Below, piece after piece: positions 11,701 through 24,400 of a stretch of 64,000 bases of DNA. Location: contig JAOALB010000108.1 in assembly GCA_025331125.1 (NCBI GenBank), positions 62,001 through 126,000 of the forward strand. The letters run 5' to 3'. Positions within the stretch are counted from its first letter, which is position 1, and every line of letters starts with the position of its first letter. The translations under genes and the position numbers were made by a program. The notes under the pieces are model-generated. The model made no database searches. It saw only the letters and a list, made by a program, of their open reading frames with translations, and was not told the DNA's origin. This stretch comes from Mycogone perniciosa (lineage: Eukaryota; Ascomycota; Sordariomycetes; Hypocreales; Hypocreaceae).

Positions 11701-14179
11701 TTACTTTTATATTAAAAGAGTAGATTTTAAAGGAAAAGTTAATTAATAATTCTTTAAGCAGTAAAGTAGTAGTTAATATTTATAAAAGTATAAGACTTTA
11801 AAGGAAATAACCGGCAAAAAAGGTTAATAAATATTTCCTAGTATATAGGACTAAAATATATACCTTAAGTATTACTTTAAAGGATAAGAAGCCTAGTATA
11901 TATTTAATAATTATAAGACTCTTTAATTTAATACTATACTAACTGCTGCTTAATTAATAAAAGTTAATAAATAATAAATTAAAAAGTATAATAATAGTAT
12001 TTACTGTTTTTAATATAATAATAAATTAAAAAGCTTTTTTTTTAGAAAAGTATTGCTTTTAATAAATAAATTATTTATTAAAAGGATTTAGTAAAACTAT
12101 TAAAAAATTAAAAAGAGTTTATAAAATATTTACTTAAAGCTAAATTTAAATAAACTATATATAATAAAATTAACTTTTTATATATAAAAAGAACTTAATA
12201 AAAGATATTATACTTAAAGGCAAAAATAAAGCTATTATTTATATATTAAGTTTTTATATATAAATTTAATTAAAATAAAAATTTAAAATGCTATAAAGCT
12301 TAATTTATAATTTAAAGGGATTTATAAGAATACTTTATAATAAAAAGTATATATATAGCTATATTAATAATATATTCTTTTTATATATTTATTGCTTTAA
12401 TAGTAAAATTTAACTTTAAATTAAAGTAGTATAATATTAAAAACACTTTTTTTAATGCTTTAAAGGATAAAAATTCAAAATTAGTTACATATAAGCTTTT
12501 TAAAAGTTTTAAGCTTTTAAATATTTATTTAAAGCTCGCTAAAGCCTTATATAGGCTAAAGGATTTACTAAAACTATAATTTAATAACTTATTTTTAACT
12601 TTAAAAAAATAAAGGTTAATTTTAAGCTTTAAAAAGCTTTACCTTTTTTATAATTAAATTTAAAAGATTTTTATTATATTTTAGATAAATAATATTTTAA
12701 TTATATATTATTACAATAATAAAGCTCTTTATACTAAACTATTAAATACTTTTAAAGTAAAGTATAAGTTTTATAGTAAAAGGGATATATAATAATTTTT
12801 AAGTATTAAAATTATTTAAAACTATAAAAAGTATAAAATATACTTTTTTTATAAAGTTTATTTTAAAAAGGTTATAAAATAATTTAAATTTAATAATAAA
12901 ATATAGCTTTTTATAGTTTTAATATTAATTATAGAGTTTAAAAAAGTTATAATATAAGCTATAAAAGTAACTATTAAAATATATTAAAAAAAGGTAGAAT
13001 TTATACTTTATATAGCTATTATAATAAAGTTAAATATAGTATATAATACTTTAATATTATTACAGTTTTTAATTAACTTTAATAAAAAGTACTTTAAAGC
13101 AGTTAACTAACTAATCTATTATCTATATATATAATACTTTTTAACTCTTTAATATAAAGGGTAAAGTAAAATATAAGTTTTAACTGCCTTAAACAATACT
13201 TTTTTTATTAATAATATAAATATTTAAAGATTATTTTAAAGGTATTTTATTATACTTTTTTTAAACTTTATTTTATAAAATACTATATATTAAAATATAA
13301 TTGATATATTTATAATTAAAGTAAAGTTATTTACTTTTGCTTAAATAGTAAAAAAGATAATAAATTTATATTACTTTTTTTAAAAAATAAAATTTAATTT
13401 TAATATTAATTAAAATATTAATTATAATAATTAATTAACTATATATTTTATAATTAAAAAAATATATAAATTAATATTTACTTATATTATATTAATATAT
13501 AAAATATATAGCTTTAATAAAAATATCAAAAATATTATTCTTAATCTTTTATTTCTTTATTAATTTTCTATTTATTAATAAATTTATTAAAGCTTTTTTT
13601 TAATAGTACTTTAAGTACTTTAAAGTATTATTAAATTTAATAAATATATAGTTATTAGAATAAAATATATAAAAGTATAAGAAACTATTTAATTTTAACT
13701 TAAAGGCTATTTACTATAAAAGGTATATTTTATTACTGTAATAATTAATTACTTAAAGCTTTCTACCCTTTATATACTTATATATAAAAGGTATTATTAT
13801 TATAGTTACTTAAAGTAACTGCCCTTTTAATATAAATTAAATCCTCCTTTTTTAATAAATGAAATTAAAGGTATAATACTTTTTTATATTAAATTACTAT
13901 TTAATTATATTAATTTATAAATATATAAAAAACTATATTTATTTAATTATTATCTATATTCATAGCTTAAAAGAGTTAATATATAATTAATATAAATATT
14001 AAATAACTATAAAGTATATAATTAATTAAAATAATATAATAAAAGTAAAAAAGAAATATATTAAAAAGTATATTAATAATTATTATTAAAATGAATAATA
14101 TACTATTAAAAGCAGGTAATAATAATATATTAAAAGAAATTTCTTTTACTAATAATTATTAACTTTAAATAACCTTTAT

Positions 14180-14550
14180 AAAAAAGGGATAATAGTATAG
14201 CAGTAAAGGCAGTAGCGGGAGTAAAGGTAAAAGTAAAGACTGCTATAAAAGCAGCTATAGCAGGAGCAGTAATTAAAGTAGTAGTAGTAATAATAAAAGT
14301 AAAGGCTAAAGTAAAAGTAAAAGCAGTAATAAAAGCTATAAAAGTAGGAGGAGGAGCTAATAAAGACGCTGCAGCGTATAGCTTAGCGAGGGCTTCCTTG
14401 CAATTCCTAGTAAGCCTTAACTCTAAATAAAAGAAAGGCTAAATAACTAGACTAGCCGATACAGTAACAGAAACTAAACTAGCCAGAGCAGGAGCTAGTA
14501 TAAAAGCAGCAGCCAGTATAAAAGTAATAGTAGGTATAGCTGCTCAAAGA
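14180..14550 (+). other. Ala/Val/Lys-rich low-complexity coding-like segment in Copia-2
   Basis: Lies downstream of the RNase H region of Copia-2 copy 1. It is far less A+T-saturated than its surroundings and has few stops in one plus frame (runs such as AVKAVAGVKVKVK and AYSLARASLQFLVSL). Its counterpart lies in copy 2, on the opposite strand, at about 21900-22310, so it belongs to the element. It may be an extra C-terminal domain or an additional ORF; either strand could be the coding one. The function is unknown. Confidence 0.45.
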
Positions 14551-15049
14551 TAACTAATGCTATAATAAGCTACCTTTAAAAAGTAACTGCAACTATATTT
14601 AATTAAAAAGGTATTTTTATTCTGCAATTTTATTATTAGTTAATAAAAGTATATTATAAAAAGAATATATAAAAAGTATAATATTTACTAAAACTATATT
14701 AATACTGTTAATACTACTATTAATAATAATAATAATATTAATAATTAAAGAAAAAAAGTAAAAAATAAAGCTAAAAGACAGTTAATATATATATTTTAAT
14801 TATTTAAAATTTATTTATTTATTTAAAAAGCTTTATTATTTAACTTTTTATTATTATAAATTAATAATAGCTATAGCATTTATATCCCTTTTACCTTTAA
14901 TAATAAAATATTAATATATATTTATAATAAAAGAGCTTTTAATTAAGTAAAAAAGGCTTTAAAAGTGCTGCTAGACAGTTATAATATTATAAATAAACTA
15001 GGATAGCAGTTAATAAAGCATTAAAAATAGCTTTATTAATTAAAAAGTA

Positions 15050-15313
15050 TATTAAGTTAAATAGGCTAAAGATTTACTATTTATTAGCGCTTACTAGCGC
15101 TAAAAAGCTTTTATTTATTTATATAGCAGATATTAGCTAATATATATATCGCGTAAGCGATATATTAAACTATATAGGCGCTTATAATATATATATTCTA
15201 CATTTTCTTTTATATTAGCTATATATATATATAGCGAGGCTATTATAGTATATTTATTATTAGGATTCAGCTTTATTCCTATTTCTCTTTATACTTTATA
15301 TAGCTGTGCCGCG
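15050..15313 (+). repeat. Copia-2 copy 1, 3' LTR
   Basis: Matches 8510-8785 with more C-to-T changes. It begins TATTAAGTT (decayed TGTTGGGTT) and ends TGCAATA. The host Copia-1 LTR continues after the AAAGC target duplication. Confidence 0.78.
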
Positions 15314-15369
15314 CTCTGCAATAAAAGCTATATATAAATAAGGTTTAGTATAACTTTATTATTTTAATA

Positions 15370-18300
15370 AATTATAAGCCTAGGAGAGTTTTCCTTAGGT
15401 CTTTATTAATAGATTCTTTTAATAGTTATAGCACTTCCTTTAGCGCTACTATAGTATTTATAGTAGGTTTTTTATAGTATTTATTTTAATACTTATATTA
15501 ATACTTTTAGGATTTTGGCTACCTAAAGCTATTCCTAGGCTTCTACTATAAATACTCTTGCAGTTATAGTAATACTATTTATATTATTACCTTTATATAC
15601 TATATAATATATTTTTTATTTATATAGGATATAAGTTTAACATTAATAGTATAAGTTAATCTATTAAGGCTTTTAGTAGCTTTATTTCTTTAATTAAGGA
15701 TAATAGCTCTCTTTAGCAGTAAAGGAATTAATTTATTTAAGTATAGAATATAAAATAAAAGCTTTAGGTATAAAAGGCTTTTACTAATATAGTAAAGGTA
15801 TAGTTAAAGGGTTAAAATAATATTATAATTTAGCTATTTAATACTTTAGCTAGCTTAACTGCTGCTATTTTAGGTCTTTAACTTTAATAGACTATAAGTC
15901 TAATAAAAGTTAATTTTATAGCCTTTATTCTAGTATTAATATAAACTCCTACCTCTATTCCTATACCTATTTAAGTTTTATTTTTATTAATTCTTTAACC
16001 TTAAACTATTATTTTAACTTTAAATAATAATTTATTAAAAAGGTATTAAAAAGGTTTATAGCTTTTTAAAAAGCTATAAGCTAGTAGGTCTTAATAACTT
16101 TAATTAATAGAAACAGTCTTTAAATAATATATTAAAGGCTATAGATTATTATATCTTTATAGAAAATCCTATAGTTACTAATTCTTTATTTAATTTAAAA
16201 TAGGCCCTATTACTTATATTAATTAAAGATAACTTAATAGCTATTCCTACTATATATATTGCTGAGATTTAAAGCCTAAAAGAAGCATTTTTTAGTATTA
16301 TAAAGACTATATAGTTACTTTAATATACTTTAAAGAAATTCCCTTTATAGGGAATTTCATTTATTAAATTACAGTAATTATAAAGGATCTCTAGCGAAAT
16401 TTAACGCTACTTTTAATAGCTTATTAGCTAAGTTAACTATTTTAAAGGTTAATATTAATATACTAGATCAAGTAAATTAATATTTAAATTCCCTAGAAAA
16501 GACTTATCTTTAATAGGCTAAAAGAATTAAAGGAACTATTAAATCTAGTAAAGCTATTAGGCAACCAACTAAAGGTTTTAATATTTAATTTCTTATAGCA
16601 GATATATTAAAAGATACTAGGAATTTATTTTCTACTGCATATAAGGTTAATAAGGCTTTAAGGCCTTCTAAACCCCTTAAAGATCAATTAATACCTCCTA
16701 GATCTAAAGGTTAAAAGCTAGCTTTTAACTCTTATAAAAGGAAAGGAAATTAAAAGAATTAAAACAATAATAAAAAATAAACTAAAAAGGATTATACTTT
16801 TACTAGTATATATAATCTAGCTACTAAAAGGTATAGTTTAATAAAACTATTAAAAGATTCCTTTATTAAATCTATTTTTAATTTAAATAGTAATTGAAAT
16901 CTTTTATAAGCCTTAAACACTAAAAAAAAAGAAAGTCTTTAAAATCCCTTAACTTCCTTAAACTTCCTATTTAAAATAATTTATTATATAATACTAAATC
17001 TATAGTTTATATAATTAATTCTAGAAAATAGTTTATAGACTATAAATTTAATAATAGGGAATTTAGCGTTATTTATATTAAAGGGGGTCCTATTATACTT
17101 AAAGGAATAAGTATAGCTACTTTTAATATCTTTAATAAAAATAATTAATATAAAAAGATAATACTATTAAATACCCTTTATTGCCTACAGCTAGATATAA
17201 ACCTTATAAATAGTTTAAGGTATTACTAAGTTAAAGGATATATATAGTATAATACTTTTTTTATGAAAACTATATAGCTAATAGGGCTATTAAATCCCTT
17301 AAAACATGGTTTTTTTCTTACAATTAAAGGATATATTATACTATACAGCTATATAAATAGCTATAAAGCTTATAGCTCTATATAGGTTTAAATTCCTGCT
17401 ATTAGCAAGAAAAAGGCTTAGGAATATATCGCTATTCTAGAAGTAATAGCTTTAAAAAAACAACTAACTAAATCTAGTCCTAAGCTTATTAAAAAAAATA
17501 ATCCTAAAGGAAAGGATTTCTCTAAACTCCCTGAAACCCTAGGCTAAATAGAGGATAAAGGGCCCTATATACCTTTATTGCCTAAGGAAATAGGGGGGAA
17601 TAAGCCTATAAAGGATACCTTTATAAAGGAAAGGCCCTATATATTTAAGGAATCCTCTATTACTAAAAATCTAAAAGTTATTAAGCTATCTAAACTAGAG
17701 GGAGATACTATTATTAATAGTAATTCTAGCTATAAACTGCTAAAGCTAGCCCTTTTATAGTATAAAAGACTAGGTTATATTAATTTAAGTTTATTAAAAA
17801 AGACTGCTAAAATAACTACTAGAATTCTTAACTTTAATTTTATTAAATAGACTAAATTCTATTGCCTAGTATATAATAAGGGAAAAGCTATTAAGAGGCT
17901 TAATTTAAAGCCAATTCCTAATCTACTAGCCTCTCTAAATTATTTAAAAGCTAATACTTTCTTTATAAAGCCAATGCCTTATAATAAGGCCCCTATTAGT
18001 CTTTTAATTATTAATAGAAAATTAAAATATAGGTAGCTATTCCTTTTAAAAGATTATAGTAGACCTACCCTTTTAGCTACTATATAAGGCTTTATAAATA
18101 GCCTAAAAACGCAGTATAACCAGTATCTTAAAGAATTTCATTATAATAGCGGAAAGGAAATTAATTAGGATCTTTAAACCTAGTTCTTTTCTTTAAGAAT
18201 TATATATTCCTATAGTAGCCTTTATATTTACAAATAAAATAGTTTAATAAAACGCTCTATTAAAGTTTTATTAAATAGGCTATAGGCTATTACTATAGCA

Positions 18301-18451
18301 GTTAACTTACTGCTATATCTCTAGAATTTTATTATTACTACAGTTCTTAAATTCATTAACTATATAGCTATTACTAATAAAGACTTTACCCTTTATTAAA
18401 GATTATATAAAGACCTAGACCTTAATAAAGATTATAAACCTAATCTATAAA
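15370..18451 (+). pseudogene. Copia-1 copy A internal region (primer site, gag, integrase)
   Basis: Starts with a primer site AATTATAAGCCTAGG (15370-15384). The gag-like part is followed by a stretch open at 17578-17760. The GAG-pre-integrase box then reads ALL-stop-YKRLGYINL (Trp and His codons lost), with YCLVYNKGKA near 17850-17890 and further integrase sequence to 18451. It is collinear with 19337-21137 plus 28373-29690 of copy B. Confidence 0.7.
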
Positions 18452-18757
18452 TATTAAAATAATAAAGTTATACTAAACCTCATTTATATATAGCTTCTAG
18501 GAAGCTGTATACAATACAGTAATAAAGAAACGACTAAAAGTTTAATTAAGTTAATAATAGATAAATAATTACATTGTAATTAATCTAATAGCTGAAAAGC
18601 TATAGAATATCTAGTATATATGCGGCTGGATTATAGAAGTGATTATAGAATAATACTTTGTCTTTTATAATAGTCCTCCGACTAGATAATAGGAATATAG
18701 CGATAGAATTGGGTTTATGGCCCTATTCCTATTTTCCGCAAAATTCATTTATATAGG
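18452..18757 (-). repeat. inverted 3'-half LTR of Copia-1
   Basis: Reverse complement of the last ~305 bp of the Copia-1 LTR. It starts exactly at the LTR terminal base (TATTAAAATAATAAAG) fused to Copia-1 internal sequence. It ends at ATATAGG, where the intact LTR of copy B begins. With the LTR at 18758-19336 it forms a large imperfect inverted repeat. Confidence 0.75.
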
Positions 18758-19336
18758 TGTTAAAAAGGAGGGCTAAAAAGTAAGGATTTCAGTGTATTTG
18801 GGTAACCTTCCTATTCTGGCTAGACCCAGAATTAGGCCCGACGCTAGGACCGAGTTCCGGAGGAACTTCAGTGTAAGTCAGGAAATTTCTGTTATCTTCA
18901 ACGATAATAATTGAGCTAGGACCAGCTATCCCGCCTACCCTAGACTCAATATAATAGCCACAATGGCTATTGTGAAAAATCTGACTAAAATGGTTTCCTG
19001 TTTGTATAGCCGTGAGTCGATTTGGCTAATTTCTATATAAATGAATTTTATGGAAAATAAAAATAAAGCTATGAACCCAATTCTGCCGCTATACTCCTAT
19101 TATCTAGTCAGAGGACTATTATAGAAGATAAAGCTATTGTTTATACAATTACTTTTACACTAGCCGCATATACACTAGATATTCTATAGCTTTTAGGTAT
19201 TAGATTATTTATAATTTAATTGTTTATCTATTGTTAACTTAACTAGACTCTTAGTTGTTTCTTTATTGCTGCGTTATATATAGCTTCCTAGAAGCTGCAT
19301 ATAAATAAGGTTCAGTATAACCTTGTTATTTTAATA
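18758..19336 (+). repeat. Copia-1 copy B 5' LTR (579 bp)
   Basis: Starts TGTTAAAAAGGAGGGC and ends GTTATTTTAATA. Nearly collinear with 31959-32538. It is better preserved than the internal region. Confidence 0.82.
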
Positions 19337-19351
19337 GGTTATAAGCCTAGG
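19337..19351 (+). promoter_or_regulatory. Copia-1 primer-binding site
   Basis: GGTTATAAGCCTAGG immediately after the LTR. It is the same primer site as in Copia-2, so both families probably primed from the same internal part of initiator tRNA-Met. Confidence 0.6.
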
Positions 19352-21137
19352 AGAGTTTTCCTTGGGTCTTTATTAGTGGATTTTTCTAGTAGTTACAGCA
19401 CTTCCCTTAATGCTACTACAGCACTTATAGCAGGTTTTTATAGTGCTTATCCTAATACTTATCCTAGTGTTTATATAAGTATTACTTTTAGGATTATAGC
19501 TACTAGAAGCTATTCTTAAGCTTTTACTGTAAATACTATTGCAGTTATAGTAGTACTGCTACTATTTTTACTATTTTTAGTAATTTATATATACTATAAA
19601 GTATATTCTTTATTTTAATAGGATATAGGTCTAATAGCAGTATAAGTTAACCTATTAAGGCTCCTAGTAGCCTTATTTCCTTAATTAAAGATAATAGCTC
19701 TCCCTAGCAGTAAAAGGGTTTATTTATTTAGGTATAGAATATAGAACAAGAGGTTTAGGCATAGAGGGCTTTTACTAAAACAGTTAAGGCATAGTTAAAG
19801 AGTTAAAATAACACTATAACTCAGCTATCTAATACTTTAGCTAGCCTAGCTGCTGCTATATTAAAGCTCCAATAATAGACTATTAGTCTAATATAAGTTA
19901 ATCCTATAGCCCCTATTTCAATGCCGATATAAGCTCTTACTCCTATTTCTATACTAATCTAGGTTTTATTTTTATTTATTCTTTAACTTTAAAATACTAT
20001 TTCTATTTTAAATAGTAGTTTTATTAAAAAGGCATTAAAAAAGGTCTATAGCTTTTTAAAAAGCTATAAGCTAGTAGGCTTTAATAACTTTAATTAATAG
20101 AAATAGTCTTTAAATATTATATTAAAGGCTATAAATTACTATACTTTTATAGAAAATCCTATAATTACTAACTCTTTATCTAATTTAAAACAGGCCTTAT
20201 TATTTATATTAATCAAAGATAATTTAATAGCTATTTCTGCTGTATCTATTATATAAATTCAAAGCCTAAAAGAAGTATTTTTAGCATTAAAAAGACAATA
20301 TAATTACTTTAATACTCTGTAAAGAGATTCCCTTTATAGGGAATTTCATTTATTAAATTATAATAATTATAAAGGATCCTTAACTAAATTTAATACTAGT
20401 TTTAACAGCTTATTAACTAAGCTAGCTATTTTAAAGGTTAATATTAATATATTAAATTAAATAAATTAATATTTAAATTCCTTAAAAAAGACTTATCTTT
20501 AATGGGCTAAAAGAATTAAAGGAATTATTAAATTTAATAAAGCTATTAGGCAATTTACTAAAGGTTTTAATATTTAATTCCTTATAGCAAATATATTAAA
20601 AGAGACTAGGAATTTATCTTTTATTGTATATAAAGTTAATAAGGCCTTAGGCCCTTTTAAGTCCTTTAATTAAAAGCTAGCTTTTATTTTTAATAAAAAA
20701 AAAGAAAATTAAAAGAATTAATAAAACCAAAAGAATTAATAAAATTAAAAGTAAATTATAAAGGATACTGCTTTTACTAGTATATACTATTTAGCTACTA
20801 GGGAGTATAGCTTAAAAGAGCTATTAAAAGAGTCTTTTACTAAATCTATTAGCAGTTTAAATAGTAATCGAGATCTTTTATATACCTTAAACGCTAAAAA
20901 AGGAAAAAAGTCTTTTAATCCTTTTAAGCCTTCTAAATCTTTTAAAAAACCTAAACCCCTTAAACTTTTTATTTAAAATAGTCTATTATATAATACTAAA
21001 TCTATAGTTTATATAGTTAATTCTAGGAAATAGTTTATAGACTATAGACTTAATAATAGGGACTTAAATGTTATTTATATTAGCGGGGGCCCTATTACCT
21101 TTAAAGGAATAAGTATAGCTACTTTTACTATATTTAA

Positions 21138-21411
21138 TATAGCGGAGCGCAGTACAGCTATATAGAGTATAGAGAGAAATAGGAATAAAGCTTGATTCTA
21201 GTAATAAATATACTATAATAGCTTTACTATATATATATATAGCTAATATAAAGGAAAATGTAAAATATATATATTATAAGCGCCTATACAGTCTAATATA
21301 TTGCTTATGCAATATATATATTAACTAATATCTACTATATAAGCAAATAAAAGCTCTTTAGCGCTAATAAGCGCTAATACATAATAGGTCCTTAGCTTAT
21401 TTAACCCAATA
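21138..21411 (-). repeat. Copia-2 copy 2, 3' LTR (left end)
   Basis: Begins TATAGCGGAGCGC and ends ACCCAATA, decayed from the TGTGGC...ACCCAACA still seen in the right LTR at 28097-28372. Confidence 0.8.
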
Positions 21412-24400
21412 TACCCCCTAGTTAATAAAGCTATTCCTAGTACTTTATTAACTGCTATCCTAGTTTATCTATAGTATTATAACTGTCTGGCCGCGCTTTT
21501 AAAGCCTCTTTTACTTAATTAAAAGCTCCTTTATTATAAATATATATTAATATTCTATTATTAAAGTAAAAGGGATATAAATACTATAGCTATGATTAAT
21601 CTATAATAATAAAAAGTTAAATAATAAAGCTTTTTAAATAAGTAAATTAATCTTAAACAGTTAAAATAAATATATTAACTATCTTCTAACTTTATTTTTT
21701 ACTTTTTTTGTTTAATTATTAATATTATTATTATTATTATTAATAGTAGTATTAATAGTATTAATATAGCTTTAATAAATATTATACTTTTTATATATTC
21801 CTTTTATAGTATACTTTTATTAGCTAATAATAAAATCGCAGAATAAAAATACCTTTTTAATTAAATATAATTACAGTTGCCCTTTAAAGGTAGCTTATTA
21901 TAGCGTTAATTATCTTTAAGCAGCTACGCCTACTGCTACTTTTATACCGGCTACTACTCTTATACTAGCTTTTACTCCAGCTAATCTAGTTTCTATTACT
22001 GCGCCGGCTAGTTTAGTTATTTAGCCTCTCTTTTATTTTAAGTTAAGGCTTATTAGGAATTGCAAGGAAGCCTTCGCTAAGCTATACGCCGCGATATCTT
22101 TATCGGCTCCTCCTTTTACTCTTGCAGCTCCTATTACTGCTTTTACTCCTACTTTAGCCTTTACCTTTATTATTACTACTACTATTTTAATTATTACTTT
22201 TACTGCAGCTGCTCCCGCAGCAGTTTTTACTTTTACCTTTACTTTTACTACTGCCTTTACTATTATATTATTATCCCCTTTTTATAAAGGTTATTTAAAG
22301 TTAGTAATTACTAGTAAAAGAGATTTCTTTTAGTATATTACTATTATTTACTTTTAATAGTATATTATTTATTTTAGTAATAACTATTAATATACTTTTT
22401 AACATATATATATATATATATATATTACTATATTATTTTAATTAATTATATACTTTATAGTTATTTAATATTTATATTAATTATATACTAGCTTTTTTAA
22501 GCTATAAATAAAGATAATAATTAAATAAATATATTATTCTTTCTTTATATATTTATAAGCTAATGCAATTAAATAGCAATTTAATATAAAAAAGTATTAC
22601 GCTTTTCATTTAATTTATTAAAAGAGGAGGATTTAATTTATATTAAAAAGGCAGCTGCTTAAAGTAACTGTAATAATAATGCCTTTTATATATAAGTATA
22701 TAAAAGGTAAAAAGCTTTAGGTAATTAATTATTACAGTAATAAAATATACCTTTTATAATAAGCAGTGTTTAAGCTAAAATTAAATAGTTTCCTATACTT
22801 TTATATATTTTATTCTAGTAACTATATATCTATTAAGTTTAATAGTACTTTAAAATATTTAAAGCGCTATTAAAAAAAGGCTTTAATAAGCTTATTAATA
22901 GGTATAAAGTTAATAAAGAGATAAAAAATTAAAAATAATCTTTTTTAATATTCCTATTAAAGCTATATATTTTATATATTAATATAATATAGGTAAATAT
23001 TAATTTATATACTCTCTTTAATTATAAAATATATAGTTAATTAATTATTATAATTAATATTTTAATTAATATTAAAGTTAAATTTTATTTTTTAAAAAAG
23101 GTAATATAAACTTATTACCTCTTTTACTATTTAAATAAAAGTAAATAACTCTACTTTAATTATAAATATATTAACTATACTTTAATATATAGTATTTTAT
23201 AAAATAAAGCTTAAAAAATATAATAAAATACCTTTAAAATAATCTTTAAATATTTATATTATTAGCAAAAAAAGTATTATTTAAGGCAGTTAAAACTTAT
23301 ATTTTGCTTTGCCTTTTTATATTAAAAAGCTAAAAAGCGCTATATATATAAATAATAGATTAGCTAGTTAACTACTTTAAAGTACTTTTTATTAAAGTTA
23401 ATTAAAAACTGCAATAAAGCTAAAGTACTATATACTATATTTAACTTTATTATAATAGCTATATAAAGTATAAATCCTACCTTTTTTTAATATATTTTAA
23501 TAGTTACTTTTATAGTTTATATTATAGCTTTTATATACTTTATAACTAGTATTAAAACTATAAAAAGCTATATTTTATTATTAAATTTAAATTACTTTAT
23601 AACCTTTTTAAAATAAATTTTATAGGAAAGGTATATCTTATACTCTTTATAGTTTTAGGTAATTTTAATATTTAAAAACTATTATATATCCCCTTTACTA
23701 TAAAGCTTATATTTTACTTTAAAAGTATTTAATAGCCTAATATAAAAAGCTTTATTATTATAATAATATACAATTAAAATATTATTTATATAAAATATAA
23801 TAAAAATCTTTTAAATTTAATTATAAAAAAGGCAGGGCTCTTTAAAGCTTAAGATTAACCTTTATTTCCTTAAAGTTAAAGATAGTTTATTAAACTATAG
23901 TTTTAGTAAATCTTTTAACTTATATAAAGCTTTAATAAACTTTAAATAAATATTTAATAGCTTAAAACCCTTAAAAAGCTTATATATAACTAGTTTTAAA
24001 TTTTTATCCTTTAAAGCATTAAAAAAAGCATTTTTAATATTATACTGCTTTAACTTAAAGTCAAATTTTACTGCTAAAGCAATAAATATATAAAAAGAAT
24101 ATACTGCTAATATAACTATATATATACTTTTTATTATAAAGCGTTCCTATACGTCCCTTTAAACTATAAGTTAAGCTTTACAGTATTCTAGATTTCTATT
24201 TTAATTAAACTTATATATAAAAACCTAATATATAAGTAATAGCTTTATTTTCGCCTTTAAGTATAATATCTTTTACTAGGTTCCTTTCGCGCGCAAAGAG
24301 TTAATCTCGTTATACGCAGTTTATTTAAACCTAGCTTTAAATAAATGTTTTATAAGCTCTTTTTAATCTTTTAATAGTTTCGCTAAATCCTCCTAGTAAA

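Larger units (their letters stand above)
8510..15313 (+). mobile_element. Copia-2 LTR retrotransposon, copy 1, nested in a Copia-1 LTR
   Basis: A 6.8-kb element with LTRs at 8510-8785 and 15050-15313. The flanks GAAGC (8505-8509) and AAAGC (15314-15318) form a 5-bp target duplication with one G-to-A change. Coding is on the plus strand. Integrase C-terminal motif SCRAYIF lies near 11051-11071. The reverse-transcriptase KALYGLKQ motif appears as KALYRLKDLLKL near 12538-12580. An RNase H region with the FINN...NI...YFI pattern lies near 13190-13350. Order IN-RT-RH identifies Copia (Pseudoviridae-type). Frames are full of TAG/TAA. About 1.2 kb of extra sequence lies between RNase H and the 3' LTR. 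Confidence 0.78.
7974..18451 (+). mobile_element. Copia-1 LTR retrotransposon, copy A (3'-truncated, split by Copia-2)
   Basis: The 5' LTR starts TGTTAAAAAGG at 7974. It is interrupted at 8509/8510 by Copia-2 copy 1, resumes at 15314 and ends TTTTAATA at 15369. An internal region follows (15370-18451), collinear with copy B from the primer-binding site through gag-like sequence to the integrase. It stops abruptly at 18451, where the outer end of an inverted half LTR is attached. Reverse transcriptase and RNase H are missing. The sequence is heavily RIP-mutated and inactive. Confidence 0.75.

Noticed and set aside
17578..17760. 60-codon ORF and its twin at 28790-29002
   Set aside because: Both are the same surviving stretch of Copia-1 polyprotein just before integrase, not separate genes.
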